A DNA stretch of 64,000 bases from Pollutimonas sp036675275 (GTDB lineage: Bacteria > Pseudomonadota > Gammaproteobacteria > Burkholderiales > Burkholderiaceae_B): positions 164,978 through 228,977 of the forward strand of contig JAKFFG010000026.1 of the NCBI GenBank assembly GCA_036675275.1, written 5' to 3'. Numbering within the stretch: position 1 is the first letter of the stretch; each line of letters starts with the position of its first letter. The notes under the pieces are model-generated. The model was not told the origin of the DNA. It made no database searches and saw only the letters and a list, made by a program, of their open reading frames with translations. Position numbers and translations under genes: made by a program. This document shows positions 51,867 through 60,665 of this stretch, one piece after another.

Positions 51867-53147
51867 ATGTCTCGCAATACGCAGTTATTTGAACGCGCCT
51901 GTCAAACCATCCCCGGCGGCGTGAACTCTCCCGTCAGGGCATTTCGCTCGGTCGGCGGATCGCCGCGGTTCATTACGCGCGCCCAGGGGCCCTATATGTG
52001 GGACGCGGAAGAAACTCGCTACATCGACTATGTCGGATCATGGGGTCCTGCCATCCTGGGTCATGCGCATCCCGATGTCATCAAGGCGGTGCAGGAAGCC
52101 GCAGTAAACGGACTGTCCTTCGGCGCGCCTACCGAAGCCGAAATCGAGATCGCCGAAGCGATTGCCGCGCGCCTGCCGTCCATCGAAAAAGTCAGGCTGG
52201 TCAGCTCCGGCACCGAGGCGACCATGTCGGCCATCCGGCTGGCTCGTGGCGCAACAGGACGCTCCAAAATAATCAAATTCGAAGGCTGCTATCACGGCCA
52301 CGCCGACAGCCTGCTGGTCAAGGCCGGTTCCGGCATGCTCACCTTCGGCAATCCTACCTCGGCAGGCGTGCCGCCTGAATTCATCAAGCACACCCTGGTG
52401 CTCGACTACAACAAGCTGCAGGCCGTCGAAGCGGCGTTCCAGGAATACGGGTCTGAAATCGCCTGCATCATCGTCGAACCGATTGCCGGCAACATGAACC
52501 TCATCAAGCCCGTACCGGGGTTTCTGGAGGGGCTGCGATCACTGTGCACGCAGTATGGCGCGCTGCTTATTTTCGACGAAGTAATGACGGGTTTTCGTGC
52601 CGGACCGCAAGGCGTGCAGGGCCTGACCGGCGTTACGCCCGACATCACCACCCTGGCCAAGGTCATAGGCGGCGGCATGCCAGTGGGCGCCTTCGGCGGC
52701 CGCGCCGACATCATGGAACACATCGCGCCCATAGGAAACGTATACCAGGCAGGCACGCTGTCGGGTAACCCCGTCGCCGTCGCCGCAGGACTGGTCACGC
52801 TCAAATTATTGGGCGAGCCCGGATTCTATGATCGCCTTGAAGCGCAATCCAGGAAGCTTGCCGACGGCCTTGCCGAACGCGCCACAGCCGCCGGCATTGC
52901 AATGTGCACGGACTATGTCGGAGGCATGTTCGGCCTTTACTTCAGCGACGCCGTGCCAACCACTTTCGAAGAAGTCTCCCGTTGCGACGTCGAGCTTTTC
53001 AAGCGGTTCTTCCACGCCATGCTGATCAAAGGCGTGTACTTCGCGCCGTCAGCCTATGAAGCGGGCTTCATTTCATCGGCCCACGATGATGAAGTGGTAC
53101 AGCAAACTCTGGATATCGCCGAAGAAGTGTTTTCCGCCCTTAAATAA
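51867..53147 (+). CDS. hemL: Glutamate-1-semialdehyde 2,1-aminomutase
   Basis: PLP enzyme converting glutamate-1-semialdehyde to 5-aminolevulinate in the C5 haem pathway. 426 residues. Key segments: TIPGGVNSPVRAFRSVGG near the start, SSGTEATMSAIRLARGATGR, GCYHGHADSLLVKAG, FDEVMTGFR with the PLP-contacting Asp, and TTLAKVIGGGMPVGAFGG with the PLP lysine Lys265. The ATG at 51867 gives the normal length; a TTG 15 bp earlier is less likely. It follows thiE on the same strand. Confidence 0.98.
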   Translation: MSRNTQLFERACQTIPGGVNSPVRAFRSVGGSPRFITRAQGPYMWDAEETRYIDYVGSWGPAILGHAHPDVIKAVQEAAVNGLSFGAPTEAEIEIAEAIAARLPSIEKVRLVSSGTEATMSAIRLARGATGRSKIIKFEGCYHGHADSLLVKAGSGMLTFGNPTSAGVPPEFIKHTLVLDYNKLQAVEAAFQEYGSEIACIIVEPIAGNMNLIKPVPGFLEGLRSLCTQYGALLIFDEVMTGFRAGPQGVQGLTGVTPDITTLAKVIGGGMPVGAFGGRADIMEHIAPIGNVYQAGTLSGNPVAVAAGLVTLKLLGEPGFYDRLEAQSRKLADGLAERATAAGIAMCTDYVGGMFGLYFSDAVPTTFEEVSRCDVELFKRFFHAMLIKGVYFAPSAYEAGFISSAHDDEVVQQTLDIAEEVFSALK

Positions 53148-53206
53148 AAGCCGGTCCGCGGGCAGCGCGGATGCTTCCATCCTGCTCGCCATGGCCGTGC
53201 AACGGC

Positions 53207-53620
53207 CTAGGGCGCCGCCGGTGGAACTACAGCCGTCACTTCGATTTCAACCCGGGCACGATCCTCAACCAGGTCCGCCACTTCAACCGCTGTCATGGCG
53301 GGAAAGTGACGCCCGATGATTTCCCGATAGTGGCGGCCGACGTCGCGCAGCGCAGCCACGTATTCGTTCTTGTCGCACACATACCAGGTCATGCGCGTAA
53401 TGTGTTCCGGGCCGGCACCGGCCTCTTCCAGAATGGCAACAATATTGCGCAGCGCCTGGCCCACTTGCTCGGCAAAGTCGTCGGTTTCGAATTGCTGCTG
53501 CCCGTTCCAGCCTATCTGTCCGCCCACGAATACCAGGCGGCTGCCCACGCTCATTTCAGTCATGATGCCGTTCGCATAACCGCGCGGCTCCAGCCACGTT
53601 GGCGGTTGCAAGGTGATCAT
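53207..53620 (-). CDS. RidA (Rid/YjgF) family deaminase in the anthranilate operon
   Basis: 137 residues. RidA pattern: RGYANGIMTEM, LVFVGGQIGW (arginine/phenylalanine pocket region), FAEQVGQALRNIVAILEEAGAGPEHI, MTWYVCDKNEY and a C-terminal ARVEIEVTAVV. The usual catalytic arginine before the C-terminal IEV is in the expected position (DRARVEIE). Rid proteins hydrolyse enamine or imine intermediates to ketones plus ammonia. It overlaps the ligase stop by 4 bp and is the last gene of the operon. Inference: it removes the amino group of the enamine formed by the anthraniloyl-CoA monooxygenase. Confidence 0.92.
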   Translation of the reverse strand: MITLQPPTWLEPRGYANGIMTEMSVGSRLVFVGGQIGWNGQQQFETDDFAEQVGQALRNIVAILEEAGAGPEHITRMTWYVCDKNEYVAALRDVGRHYREIIGRHFPAMTAVEVADLVEDRARVEIEVTAVVPPAAP

Positions 53621-55281
53621 TCCGTTTTCCTCTCTTCAATCGATCGTTGGCGCAGCACAAAGCGCTGCAGCTTTCCTGTTTCGGTGCGTGGAAGACTGTC
53701 GACGAACTCAATGGCGCGTGGGTATTTATACGGTGCAACGACCGCCTTGACGTGATCCTGCAAGGCCTTGACCATGGCCGGACCTTCCTGCCGCCCAGGC
53801 TTGAGCACCACGAAAGCCTTCACGATGCTTCCGCGCTCGGCATCCGGCTGCCCCACCACCCCGCATTCAGCCACCGCATCATGCAGCAACAAAGCGCCTT
53901 CCACTTCCGGTCCCGCGATGTTGTAGCCGGCGGAAACGATCATGTCGTCATTGCGCGCCTGGTAGTAAAGATAACCGTCCTCATCCATGGCGAAAGTGTC
54001 GCCGGGCAAATTCCAGCCTTGCTGCACGAATACGAGCTGGCGCTCGTCATCGAGATAACGGCACCCGGTAGGGCCCTTGACCGCCAGCCTGCCCACTACG
54101 CCCGGCTTGACTGGTTGAAAGTTTTCATCGACGACCTGGGCCACGTAGCCTGGCACGACCTTGCCGATCGCGCCTCGGCGCACGTCGCCGCCGGCGCTGG
54201 ACACGTAGACATGTATCATCTCGGTGCCGCCTATGCCATCTATCATTTCGATGCCCGTGGCCGACTTCCACAGTTGCCGTGTCGCATCCGGCAAGGCTTC
54301 GCCCGCCGATACCGAACGCTTCAGAGAAGAAAGATCGTACTTGTCGGCCAGAGCGGACATCTGGCGATAGAAGGTGGGTGCGGTAAAGCTCATGGTTGCC
54401 CCGAAGTCCTGGATGGTGGCCAACAACCCGTCGGGCGACAGCTTCTCGGCCAATACCGTGGAGGCGCCAACCCGCAGCGGGAAGCACAGCAAGCCGCCCA
54501 GCCCAAAAGTAAATGCCAGCGGCGGCGTACCGCAAACGATGTCGTCAGCATTCATGCGTAAGGTGTGGCGAGAAAACGTGTCGCACATTGCCAGCACATC
54601 GCGATGGAAATGCATGCAACCCTTCGGCTTTCCAGTTGTGCCGCTGGTGAACGCAATGAGGCAGACATCATCGATGGCGGTGTCGCAAGCCTGGAAGTCA
54701 TCGGACTTGGCCACCGCCAGCTGATCCACGCTGTCCGGGCTGTCGTCGTGGAAATAGCGCACATGAGTCAGCTGCGAGCAAAAGCCGGCGTGATCCGGAT
54801 CGAGGCAATGTTCAATTTCCGCCGAAAGCCGCTTGTCACACAGGACTGCCTGTATCTGTGCTTTATCGATAATTTGCTTGAGTTCGAAGGCCCGCAGCAA
54901 AGGCATGGTGGGCACGGTTACCAGCCCGGCCTTGACGGCCGCCAGCCACGACGCAGCCATCATCACATTATTCGGCCCGCGCAACAGCACCCGGTTGCCC
55001 GGCTGCAACTGCATGTCTTGCACGAGGACATGCGCGATCCGGTTGACCAACTGCATCAAGGCACGATAGCTCATGCTTTGCATGCCGGATTCGTCGCGCC
55101 AGCGCAGCGCTATCCGCTCGCCCATTCCTTCCCGGACGCGCTCGTCCACCAGGGCGACTGCACAGTTCAGGTGCGACGGGTAAGCGAGATCCGGATTGTC
55201 GTCCAGCAACAACTCAGGCCAGTGTTCCAATGCAGGCAGGTGGTCGCGCGCAAACGTGTCAATATGGGCGGATTTTTCCAT
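53617..55281 (-). CDS. abmG: 2-aminobenzoate (anthranilate)-CoA ligase
   Basis: AMP-forming acyl-CoA ligase, 554 residues, close in layout to benzoate-CoA-type ligases. The AMP-binding loop TSGTTGKPKG is at residues 212-221; PPLAFTFGLGG, YLYYQARNDDMIVSAGYNIAGPEVE and the C-terminal lysine in PRTETGKLQR complete the set. The assignment to 2-aminobenzoate rests on company: it is 3 bp from an enoyl-CoA hydratase and in one operon with a monooxygenase/reductase of the anthraniloyl-CoA type. The protein itself alone could activate benzoate or salicylate as well. Confidence 0.87.
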   Translation of the reverse strand: MEKSAHIDTFARDHLPALEHWPELLLDDNPDLAYPSHLNCAVALVDERVREGMGERIALRWRDESGMQSMSYRALMQLVNRIAHVLVQDMQLQPGNRVLLRGPNNVMMAASWLAAVKAGLVTVPTMPLLRAFELKQIIDKAQIQAVLCDKRLSAEIEHCLDPDHAGFCSQLTHVRYFHDDSPDSVDQLAVAKSDDFQACDTAIDDVCLIAFTSGTTGKPKGCMHFHRDVLAMCDTFSRHTLRMNADDIVCGTPPLAFTFGLGGLLCFPLRVGASTVLAEKLSPDGLLATIQDFGATMSFTAPTFYRQMSALADKYDLSSLKRSVSAGEALPDATRQLWKSATGIEMIDGIGGTEMIHVYVSSAGGDVRRGAIGKVVPGYVAQVVDENFQPVKPGVVGRLAVKGPTGCRYLDDERQLVFVQQGWNLPGDTFAMDEDGYLYYQARNDDMIVSAGYNIAGPEVEGALLLHDAVAECGVVGQPDAERGSIVKAFVVLKPGRQEGPAMVKALQDHVKAVVAPYKYPRAIEFVDSLPRTETGKLQRFVLRQRSIEERKTE

Positions 55282-55284
55282 TAT

Positions 55285-56136
55285 TCAATCGCCTTCGAAA
55301 ATGGGCTTCTGCTTGGCTACAAAAGCGTCGTACGCGCGCCGGAAGTCCTTGGTCTGCATGCAGATGGCCTGCGCCTGCGCTTCGGCTTCGATAGCTTCGT
55401 CCACGCCCATGTTCCACTCCTGGTGCAGCAGCTTCTTGGTCATGCCGTGCGCGAAAGTCGGTCCATCGGCCAATTGGCGCGCCAAGTCCTGTGCCGCGCC
55501 CAGCACCGCGTCCGAAGACTGCAAACTATTGAAAAATCCCCAGGCCAGCCCTTCGTCGGCCGTCATGGCGCGTCCGGTATACAGCAGCTCGGATGCCCTG
55601 CCTTGTCCTATCATGCGAGGCAACAAGGTGCAGGCGCCCATGTCGGCACCGGCCAGTCCCACTCTGGTAAACAAAAAGGCGGTACGTGCCTGTGGCGTGC
55701 CTATGCGCATATCGGATGCCAGGGCAATCATGGCGCCCGCCCCCGCGCAAATACCGTCGACGGCCGCCACCACGGGTTGCGGGCAGGCGCGCATGGCTTT
55801 TACCAGATCCCCTGTCATCCGCGTGAAGTCCAGGAGTTCCGGCATGGACATCCGGGTGAGCGGCCCGATAATTTCGTGCACGTCGCCCCCGGAGCAGAAG
55901 TTGGCCCCCGCGCCCGTTACGACGACAGACTTGATATCGCTGGCATATACCAGGGCACGAAACAAATCCCGCAGCTCCGCATAGGAGTCGAATGTCAGCG
56001 GATTCTTGCGTTCGGGGCGATTCAGGGTGATGGTTGCCACCTTGCCATCGTCCGACACATCCCATCGGAAATTATTGGCCTGGTAGCCGGCATAAGGGCT
56101 CTTGTGGCCATCCATTGTATGTAGCGTTTCGTTCAA
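55285..56136 (-). CDS. Enoyl-CoA hydratase/isomerase family protein
   Basis: Crotonase-fold protein, about 283 residues from TTG 56136, which has GAGGAG seven bases upstream; ATG 56115 (276 residues) is the alternative. The N-terminal part has FRWDVSDDGKVATITLNRPERKNPLTF. The oxyanion hole segment is GAGANFCSGGDVHEI, and the second segment GICAGAGAMIALASDMRI plus GLAGADMGACTLLPR, where the usual acidic catalytic residues appear as A-D. It probably hydrates the ring or opened-ring CoA intermediate in anthranilate breakdown. It lies 3 bp upstream of the ligase. Confidence 0.9.
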   Translation of the reverse strand: MNETLHTMDGHKSPYAGYQANNFRWDVSDDGKVATITLNRPERKNPLTFDSYAELRDLFRALVYASDIKSVVVTGAGANFCSGGDVHEIIGPLTRMSMPELLDFTRMTGDLVKAMRACPQPVVAAVDGICAGAGAMIALASDMRIGTPQARTAFLFTRVGLAGADMGACTLLPRMIGQGRASELLYTGRAMTADEGLAWGFFNSLQSSDAVLGAAQDLARQLADGPTFAHGMTKKLLHQEWNMGVDEAIEAEAQAQAICMQTKDFRRAYDAFVAKQKPIFEGD

Positions 56137-56161
56137 TTCTTTGCTCCTCAATATGGTCGGC

Positions 56162-56950
56162 CTAGCCGGTCATCACTTCGCCGCCGTCCACCGGTATCGA
56201 TTGCCCATTGACAGCCGAAGCGCCCGGGGAACACAGCCAGGCCACTGCCTGCGCCACGTCGTCCGGCTGGATCAGGCAGCCTTGCGGATTGCGCTCGGCC
56301 AGCTTGCCCTTGGCCTGCTCGGATGTCATGCCGGTCTTGCGGGAAATATTGGCAATGGCTTCATGGACAATGTCGGTTTCGGTATACCCGGGGCATACCG
56401 CGTTGACCGTCACTCCCTTATTTGCGACTTCCAGCGCCAGAGAGCGGGTCAGGCCTATGACGCCGTGCTTGGCCGCGCAATAGGCGCCGACATAGGCGTA
56501 GCCCACCAGGCCCGCGGTACTGGCGACATTGACAATGCGTCCCCACCGGCGCTCGAGCATGTCGGGCAGGCCCGCCTGCATGCAATAAAAAGTGCCGGTC
56601 AGGTTGACCGCGATCATCTGCTGCCAGGCGGCTTCATCGACCTTGCCGAAACGCTCGCTTGATGCCTGGCCGGCATTGTTCACCAGAATATCGACCGGAC
56701 CAAAGGCAGCCCTGGCCTTCAGAAAGATATCGTCCACGTCGGCGCGCAGGGAAATATCACCGCTGGCGCACGCGGCTTCTCCATGAACAGAAAGCCGCTG
56801 TGCCGCCTCTTTCAGTCCACTCTCGTTGCGTCCGACCACGGTCACCCGGGCGCCCATGCCAAGCAGCCGTTGTGCAATGGCAAAGCCTATGCCGCGGGAA
56901 CCGCCGGTAACAAGGGCGTGTCGCCCATCCAAAGGCCGGGACTCGTTCAT
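56162..56950 (-). CDS. SDR-family dehydrogenase of the anthranilate operon
   Basis: 262 residues. TGGSRGIGFAIAQRL near residue 15, NNAGQ, catalytic serine in NVASTAG, and YCAAK active site. The C-terminus has NGQSIPVDGGEVMTG, common to FabG-like 3-hydroxyacyl-CoA dehydrogenases. Position suggests it oxidises the 3-hydroxyacyl-CoA made by the enoyl-CoA hydratase. It overlaps the monooxygenase gene by 4 bp (56947-56950) and leads into the hydratase gene after 25 bp. Confidence 0.92.
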   Translation of the reverse strand: MNESRPLDGRHALVTGGSRGIGFAIAQRLLGMGARVTVVGRNESGLKEAAQRLSVHGEAACASGDISLRADVDDIFLKARAAFGPVDILVNNAGQASSERFGKVDEAAWQQMIAVNLTGTFYCMQAGLPDMLERRWGRIVNVASTAGLVGYAYVGAYCAAKHGVIGLTRSLALEVANKGVTVNAVCPGYTETDIVHEAIANISRKTGMTSEQAKGKLAERNPQGCLIQPDDVAQAVAWLCSPGASAVNGQSIPVDGGEVMTG

Positions 56951-59286
56951 TTGCCTATCGGCTGCGCATACGCGGCCGCCCGTTCAAAATTCGTTTCCAA
57001 CTGCCGTTTTGCAGGGAAGTACTGCCTGGGCCAGGCCACGTCGCTTGCTCCTATCCTTGCCGACTCGCGCAACGTCCATGAGGCATCGGCAAGATGCGGG
57101 CGGGCCAAGGCACAGAGATCGGCTCGCCCCGAGGCGATGATGCTGTTGACATGGTCGGCTTCGAAAATCGCGCCCACGGCAATCGTGGGCACCTGCGCCT
57201 CGTTTCGGACACGATCCGAAAAAGGCGTTTGATACATGCGTCCATAAACCGGTTGTTCTGCCTTGCTTACCTGTCCTGAAGAGCAATCCACCATGTCTGT
57301 GCCCGCGGCCTTGAAGCGGCGGGCGATTTCAACCGCGTCGTCCGCCGTTATCCCGCCTTCCACCCAGTCGTGCGCCGAAATACGGACCGACATGGGAAGA
57401 TGCTCCGGCCACACGGCGCGGATGGCAGTAAAAACCTCCAGAGGGTAGCACAGCCGGTTTTCCAGTGATCCGCCGTATTCATCGTCCCGCTGATTGGTAA
57501 GCGGGGAAATAAAGCTCGACAGCAAATAGCCGTGTGCGCAATGCAGTTCCAGCCAATCGAAACCCGCCTCGGCGGCTCTCACGGCGGCTGCTACGAACTC
57601 ATCGCGCACCGTTACCATTTGAGCCCGCGACATGGCTTGCGGAACTTGCGATACGCCGTCGATATAGGGAAGCGCCGATGCCGACAACAAGGGCCAGTTG
57701 CCTTCCGGCAAAGGCATGTCCGTGCCTTCCCAACTTACGCGTGTCGATCCCTTGCGCCCCGCATGCCCCAGCTGAATACCTATCCTGGCATCACTGTTGC
57801 CATGAACGAAATCAACGATGCGCTTGAACGCCGCAGTCTGCTGGTCATTCCACAGTCCCGGACAGCCGGGGGTAATGCGCGCCTCGGGTGAAACGCAAGT
57901 CATCTCCACCATCACCAGTGCCGCGCCGCCCATGGCCCGCGCGCCCAGATGCACAAGATGGAAGTCGCCCGGGATGCCGTCCACGCTGGAATACATCGCC
58001 ATGGGCGAAACCACAATGCGGTTCTTCAAACGTATGCTGCGGGCCGTATAGGGCGTAAGCATCGGGGGGCAAGAATGCTCATCATTGCTTGACGCGCCGG
58101 CCACGTCCGCCATCCAGCGCTCATAGCCCTCCAGCCAGGACGCGTCACGCAAGCGCAGATTTTCATGTGAAATGCGCTGCGACCGTGTCAATAAGGAGTA
58201 GGCGAACTGCTCTGGCTCGAAGCCGGCATAGCGGGAGACGTTCTCGAACCATTCGGTGGAGTTGCGCGCCGCGTTCTGTATCTTCAACACTTCGACGCTA
58301 CGCACGTCCTGATAATGAGCCAGCGCCGCCGCCAGTTGATTATTGCAGGCGACAATAGAGCGATTCAGCTCGATGGCGTCTTCGAGCGCAAGCTTGGTAC
58401 CCGAGCCGATCGAAAAATGCGCGGTATGCGCCGCGTCGCCCATCAACACGACGGGAACCGTACGGCCGCCGGGCAATGTTTGTTGGTGCACCCACGCATC
58501 GCAGATAACGCGCGGAAAACGGATCCAGATGGCAGAGCCTCGCAAGTGCCCGGCATTGGATATCAAAGCATTGCCGCCCAGCCATGGCGCGAAAAGCTTT
58601 TCGCAATAGGCGATGCCCTCTTCCTGAGCCATCGCGTCCAGCCCCGCCGCTTTCCATGTGTCGTCCAGTGTCTCGACAATGAAGGTCGACATCCCCGGCT
58701 CGTACTGATAGGCGTGGGCCTGGAACCAGCCATGCTCGGTCTGGACGAAAGCAAAGGTAAACGCATCGAATGTCTGCCGGGTGCCGAGCCATACAAAACG
58801 ACACTGGCGGGTATCGATATCTGGCTTGTAGGTGGCAGCATAGCGCGTACGGATGCGGCTATTGAGGCCGTCCGAAGCAATGACAAGGTCGGCGTCATAC
58901 TTTTCAGCAATCGCCTGATCGTCAACGACATCGGTCTCGAACACCAGATTCACGCCAATTTCTTCACAACGCGCCTGCAGAATATTGAGCAGTTTTTTGC
59001 GGCCTATGCCGATAAAGCCGTGGCCGCTGCTGCGCATGCTGCGGCCCTTGTAATGAATCGCGATGTCGTCCCAATGGTTGAAAGCGTCGCTGATCTGCGC
59101 GGCGGAGACCGGATCGGCCTCTTTGAGGTTCTCCAGCGTGGCGTCCGAAAAAACCACGCCCCATCCGAACGTATCGTAGGGCCGATTGCGCTCGACAACC
59201 GTTATGTCATGGCCGGCATCGGTCAGCTTCATGAGCAAACCAAAATACAGGCCAGCTGGCCCTCCACCAATGCAAACGATCTTCAT
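56947..59286 (-). CDS. Bifunctional 2-aminobenzoyl-CoA monooxygenase/reductase
   Basis: 779 residues, two flavoprotein domains in one chain. The N-terminal FAD monooxygenase (similar to salicylate hydroxylase) has GGGPAGLYFGLL near residue 7, FVWLGTRQTF and VLMGDAAHTAHFSIGSG. From about residue 410, an old-yellow-enzyme FMN domain begins at TPYTARSIRLKNRIVVSPM and shows LHCAHGYLLSSFISPLTNQR and YGGSLENR. In Azoarcus evansii, this enzyme hydroxylates and reduces 2-aminobenzoyl-CoA with O2 and NADH to a non-aromatic product. Pipelines often name it salicylyl-CoA 5-hydroxylase/oxidoreductase. GGAG lies 8 bp before the ATG at 59286. Confidence 0.92.
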   Translation of the reverse strand: MKIVCIGGGPAGLYFGLLMKLTDAGHDITVVERNRPYDTFGWGVVFSDATLENLKEADPVSAAQISDAFNHWDDIAIHYKGRSMRSSGHGFIGIGRKKLLNILQARCEEIGVNLVFETDVVDDQAIAEKYDADLVIASDGLNSRIRTRYAATYKPDIDTRQCRFVWLGTRQTFDAFTFAFVQTEHGWFQAHAYQYEPGMSTFIVETLDDTWKAAGLDAMAQEEGIAYCEKLFAPWLGGNALISNAGHLRGSAIWIRFPRVICDAWVHQQTLPGGRTVPVVLMGDAAHTAHFSIGSGTKLALEDAIELNRSIVACNNQLAAALAHYQDVRSVEVLKIQNAARNSTEWFENVSRYAGFEPEQFAYSLLTRSQRISHENLRLRDASWLEGYERWMADVAGASSNDEHSCPPMLTPYTARSIRLKNRIVVSPMAMYSSVDGIPGDFHLVHLGARAMGGAALVMVEMTCVSPEARITPGCPGLWNDQQTAAFKRIVDFVHGNSDARIGIQLGHAGRKGSTRVSWEGTDMPLPEGNWPLLSASALPYIDGVSQVPQAMSRAQMVTVRDEFVAAAVRAAEAGFDWLELHCAHGYLLSSFISPLTNQRDDEYGGSLENRLCYPLEVFTAIRAVWPEHLPMSVRISAHDWVEGGITADDAVEIARRFKAAGTDMVDCSSGQVSKAEQPVYGRMYQTPFSDRVRNEAQVPTIAVGAIFEADHVNSIIASGRADLCALARPHLADASWTLRESARIGASDVAWPRQYFPAKRQLETNFERAAAYAQPIGK

Positions 59287-59415
59287 GCGCCGCTCCGATA
59301 CTTTAAGCCTAAACTATATAGACATAGAAAACCATTGGCAAGAAATTTGATCGCAGCCCCTGCGCACGGGACTCTTGCCAGCGTTGCAGAGGCCTTGCCT
59401 GCTGACAGAGGCCGC

Positions 59416-60501
59416 TTATCGATCAGACAGACCGTACAAGGCCTGCAGCAAACTCGTACGCGACTGTCCTATGACAGCCCCGCGCCAGTCGTCGTTATCC
59501 GGATAGAACGCCGCTTTATGAGCCGCCTTTATCGCGCTACGCTGCGAATCACTGACAGTGCTTCGCCCCGCCTGCCAGCGATCGCTGCGCAAGGCCAGGA
59601 ACACCTCGCTCATGGGCAAAGTACCGAACTCCAGGGCCAGGAACGTAAGCTCTGGCACCTGATGGCACTCTTCCAGCATGGCGCGCGTGCCCGTCCCGCC
59701 TATGTCCACCGTGCTGGTTTCAGGATCGACCACCGACACCACGTCGTTGCCCCACCAGCCACGCGCCCGACGATAGTCTGCTTCCGTCTTCTGCACGAAG
59801 ATTTTTTCGGCATGCCCATAGGGACCTAAGCCGGTGTGATAGTCGATCCAGGCCATGCGATTGCGGTTCTGACCATAGCGGCGGAAAATGTCACGTAGTG
59901 TAGTGTTGCTCCAGGCCGGCCCCTGGCCACCGTAGAACAAGCCATCAGGGTGGCTGAACTGGCCCAGCATCATGCCTTCGCGGTAGGCCTGTTCTCCTTC
60001 TGTGCTGATAAAGGACTGGATGGCTGCGGCATTTTCGGGTCCCGGCGGCCATGCCTGCGGAATCAACAAAGGATGCAGCGTCCGGTAATGAGGGTTGTCG
60101 GGCAGCGGCTTGCTGAAATCGCAGAAATTTCTATTCAAATCCACGTTGTCTTCGTTGGTACGATGTCCCCACGAAAAGCCATAAGGGTTGACGGCATGGA
60201 TAAGCAGAATGCCTATCCCATAGTCGCGCGCCCTATCGAGCAGCGGCTGGTCGTTCAACAGGGCAACCTGGCATCCGGAACCGCAATACCCTTCCTCGCC
60301 GTGCATGGCGGAAGTCAAGACCAGCAATGCGCGCGCATCGTCAGAACCAAAATACGCCACGTCGGTCGACAAGACTTCGCCGCTCACCCCCGGGCCTCTC
60401 GGATTCACATATGACTGCATGGAGCATTGCTGCTGGGTTGCAGCTGCGATGAAGCGTGCTCTGGCATCGGCATAACTCTGGCCGAAAAATGGTTGAAACA
60501 T
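59416..60501 (-). CDS. M14-like metallopeptidase (DUF2817)
   Basis: 361 residues from ATG 60501, chosen because GGAG is 9 bases upstream; the ATG five codons earlier lacks a site. The zinc motif HxxE is in SAMHGEEGYCG (His67, Glu70); a third ligand may be the histidine in WIDYHTGLGPYGHAEK. NEDNVDLNRNF and FLALEFGT contain the usual M14 arginine and glutamate. There is no signal peptide. It lies 129 bp upstream of the monooxygenase on the same strand. Substrate unknown; possibly releases anthranilate from a conjugate, but this is only inference. Confidence 0.85.
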   Translation of the reverse strand: MFQPFFGQSYADARARFIAAATQQQCSMQSYVNPRGPGVSGEVLSTDVAYFGSDDARALLVLTSAMHGEEGYCGSGCQVALLNDQPLLDRARDYGIGILLIHAVNPYGFSWGHRTNEDNVDLNRNFCDFSKPLPDNPHYRTLHPLLIPQAWPPGPENAAAIQSFISTEGEQAYREGMMLGQFSHPDGLFYGGQGPAWSNTTLRDIFRRYGQNRNRMAWIDYHTGLGPYGHAEKIFVQKTEADYRRARGWWGNDVVSVVDPETSTVDIGGTGTRAMLEECHQVPELTFLALEFGTLPMSEVFLALRSDRWQAGRSTVSDSQRSAIKAAHKAAFYPDNDDWRGAVIGQSRTSLLQALYGLSDR

Positions 60502-60601
60502 AAATACTGTCTCCATTTGCTATTTTTTTCGTGTTCCCTGCATAACATCAAAGATGTCGACAGAGTTGCTTATTACACTTGCGTGGATCACTACCGCACA
60601 G

Positions 60602-60625
60602 CAATTTAACATCACCATGTAATTG
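60602..60625. promoter_or_regulatory. Imperfect palindrome, candidate MarR operator
   Basis: CAATTTAACAT...ATGTAATTG is an imperfect inverted repeat with a four-base centre (CACC), 41 bp before the MarR start and about 100 bp before the divergent M14 gene. The AT-rich content and location suit a MarR-family operator, but one arm has two extra bases. Confidence 0.4.
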
Positions 60626-60665
60626 AAGATTAAACTATCTTGGTGCTTAATCCGGGTTCTACAAC

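Noticed and set aside
58315..59829. 504-codon plus-strand frame across the monooxygenase and M14 genes
   Set aside because: It spans an intergenic region and two real genes on the other strand; no motifs.
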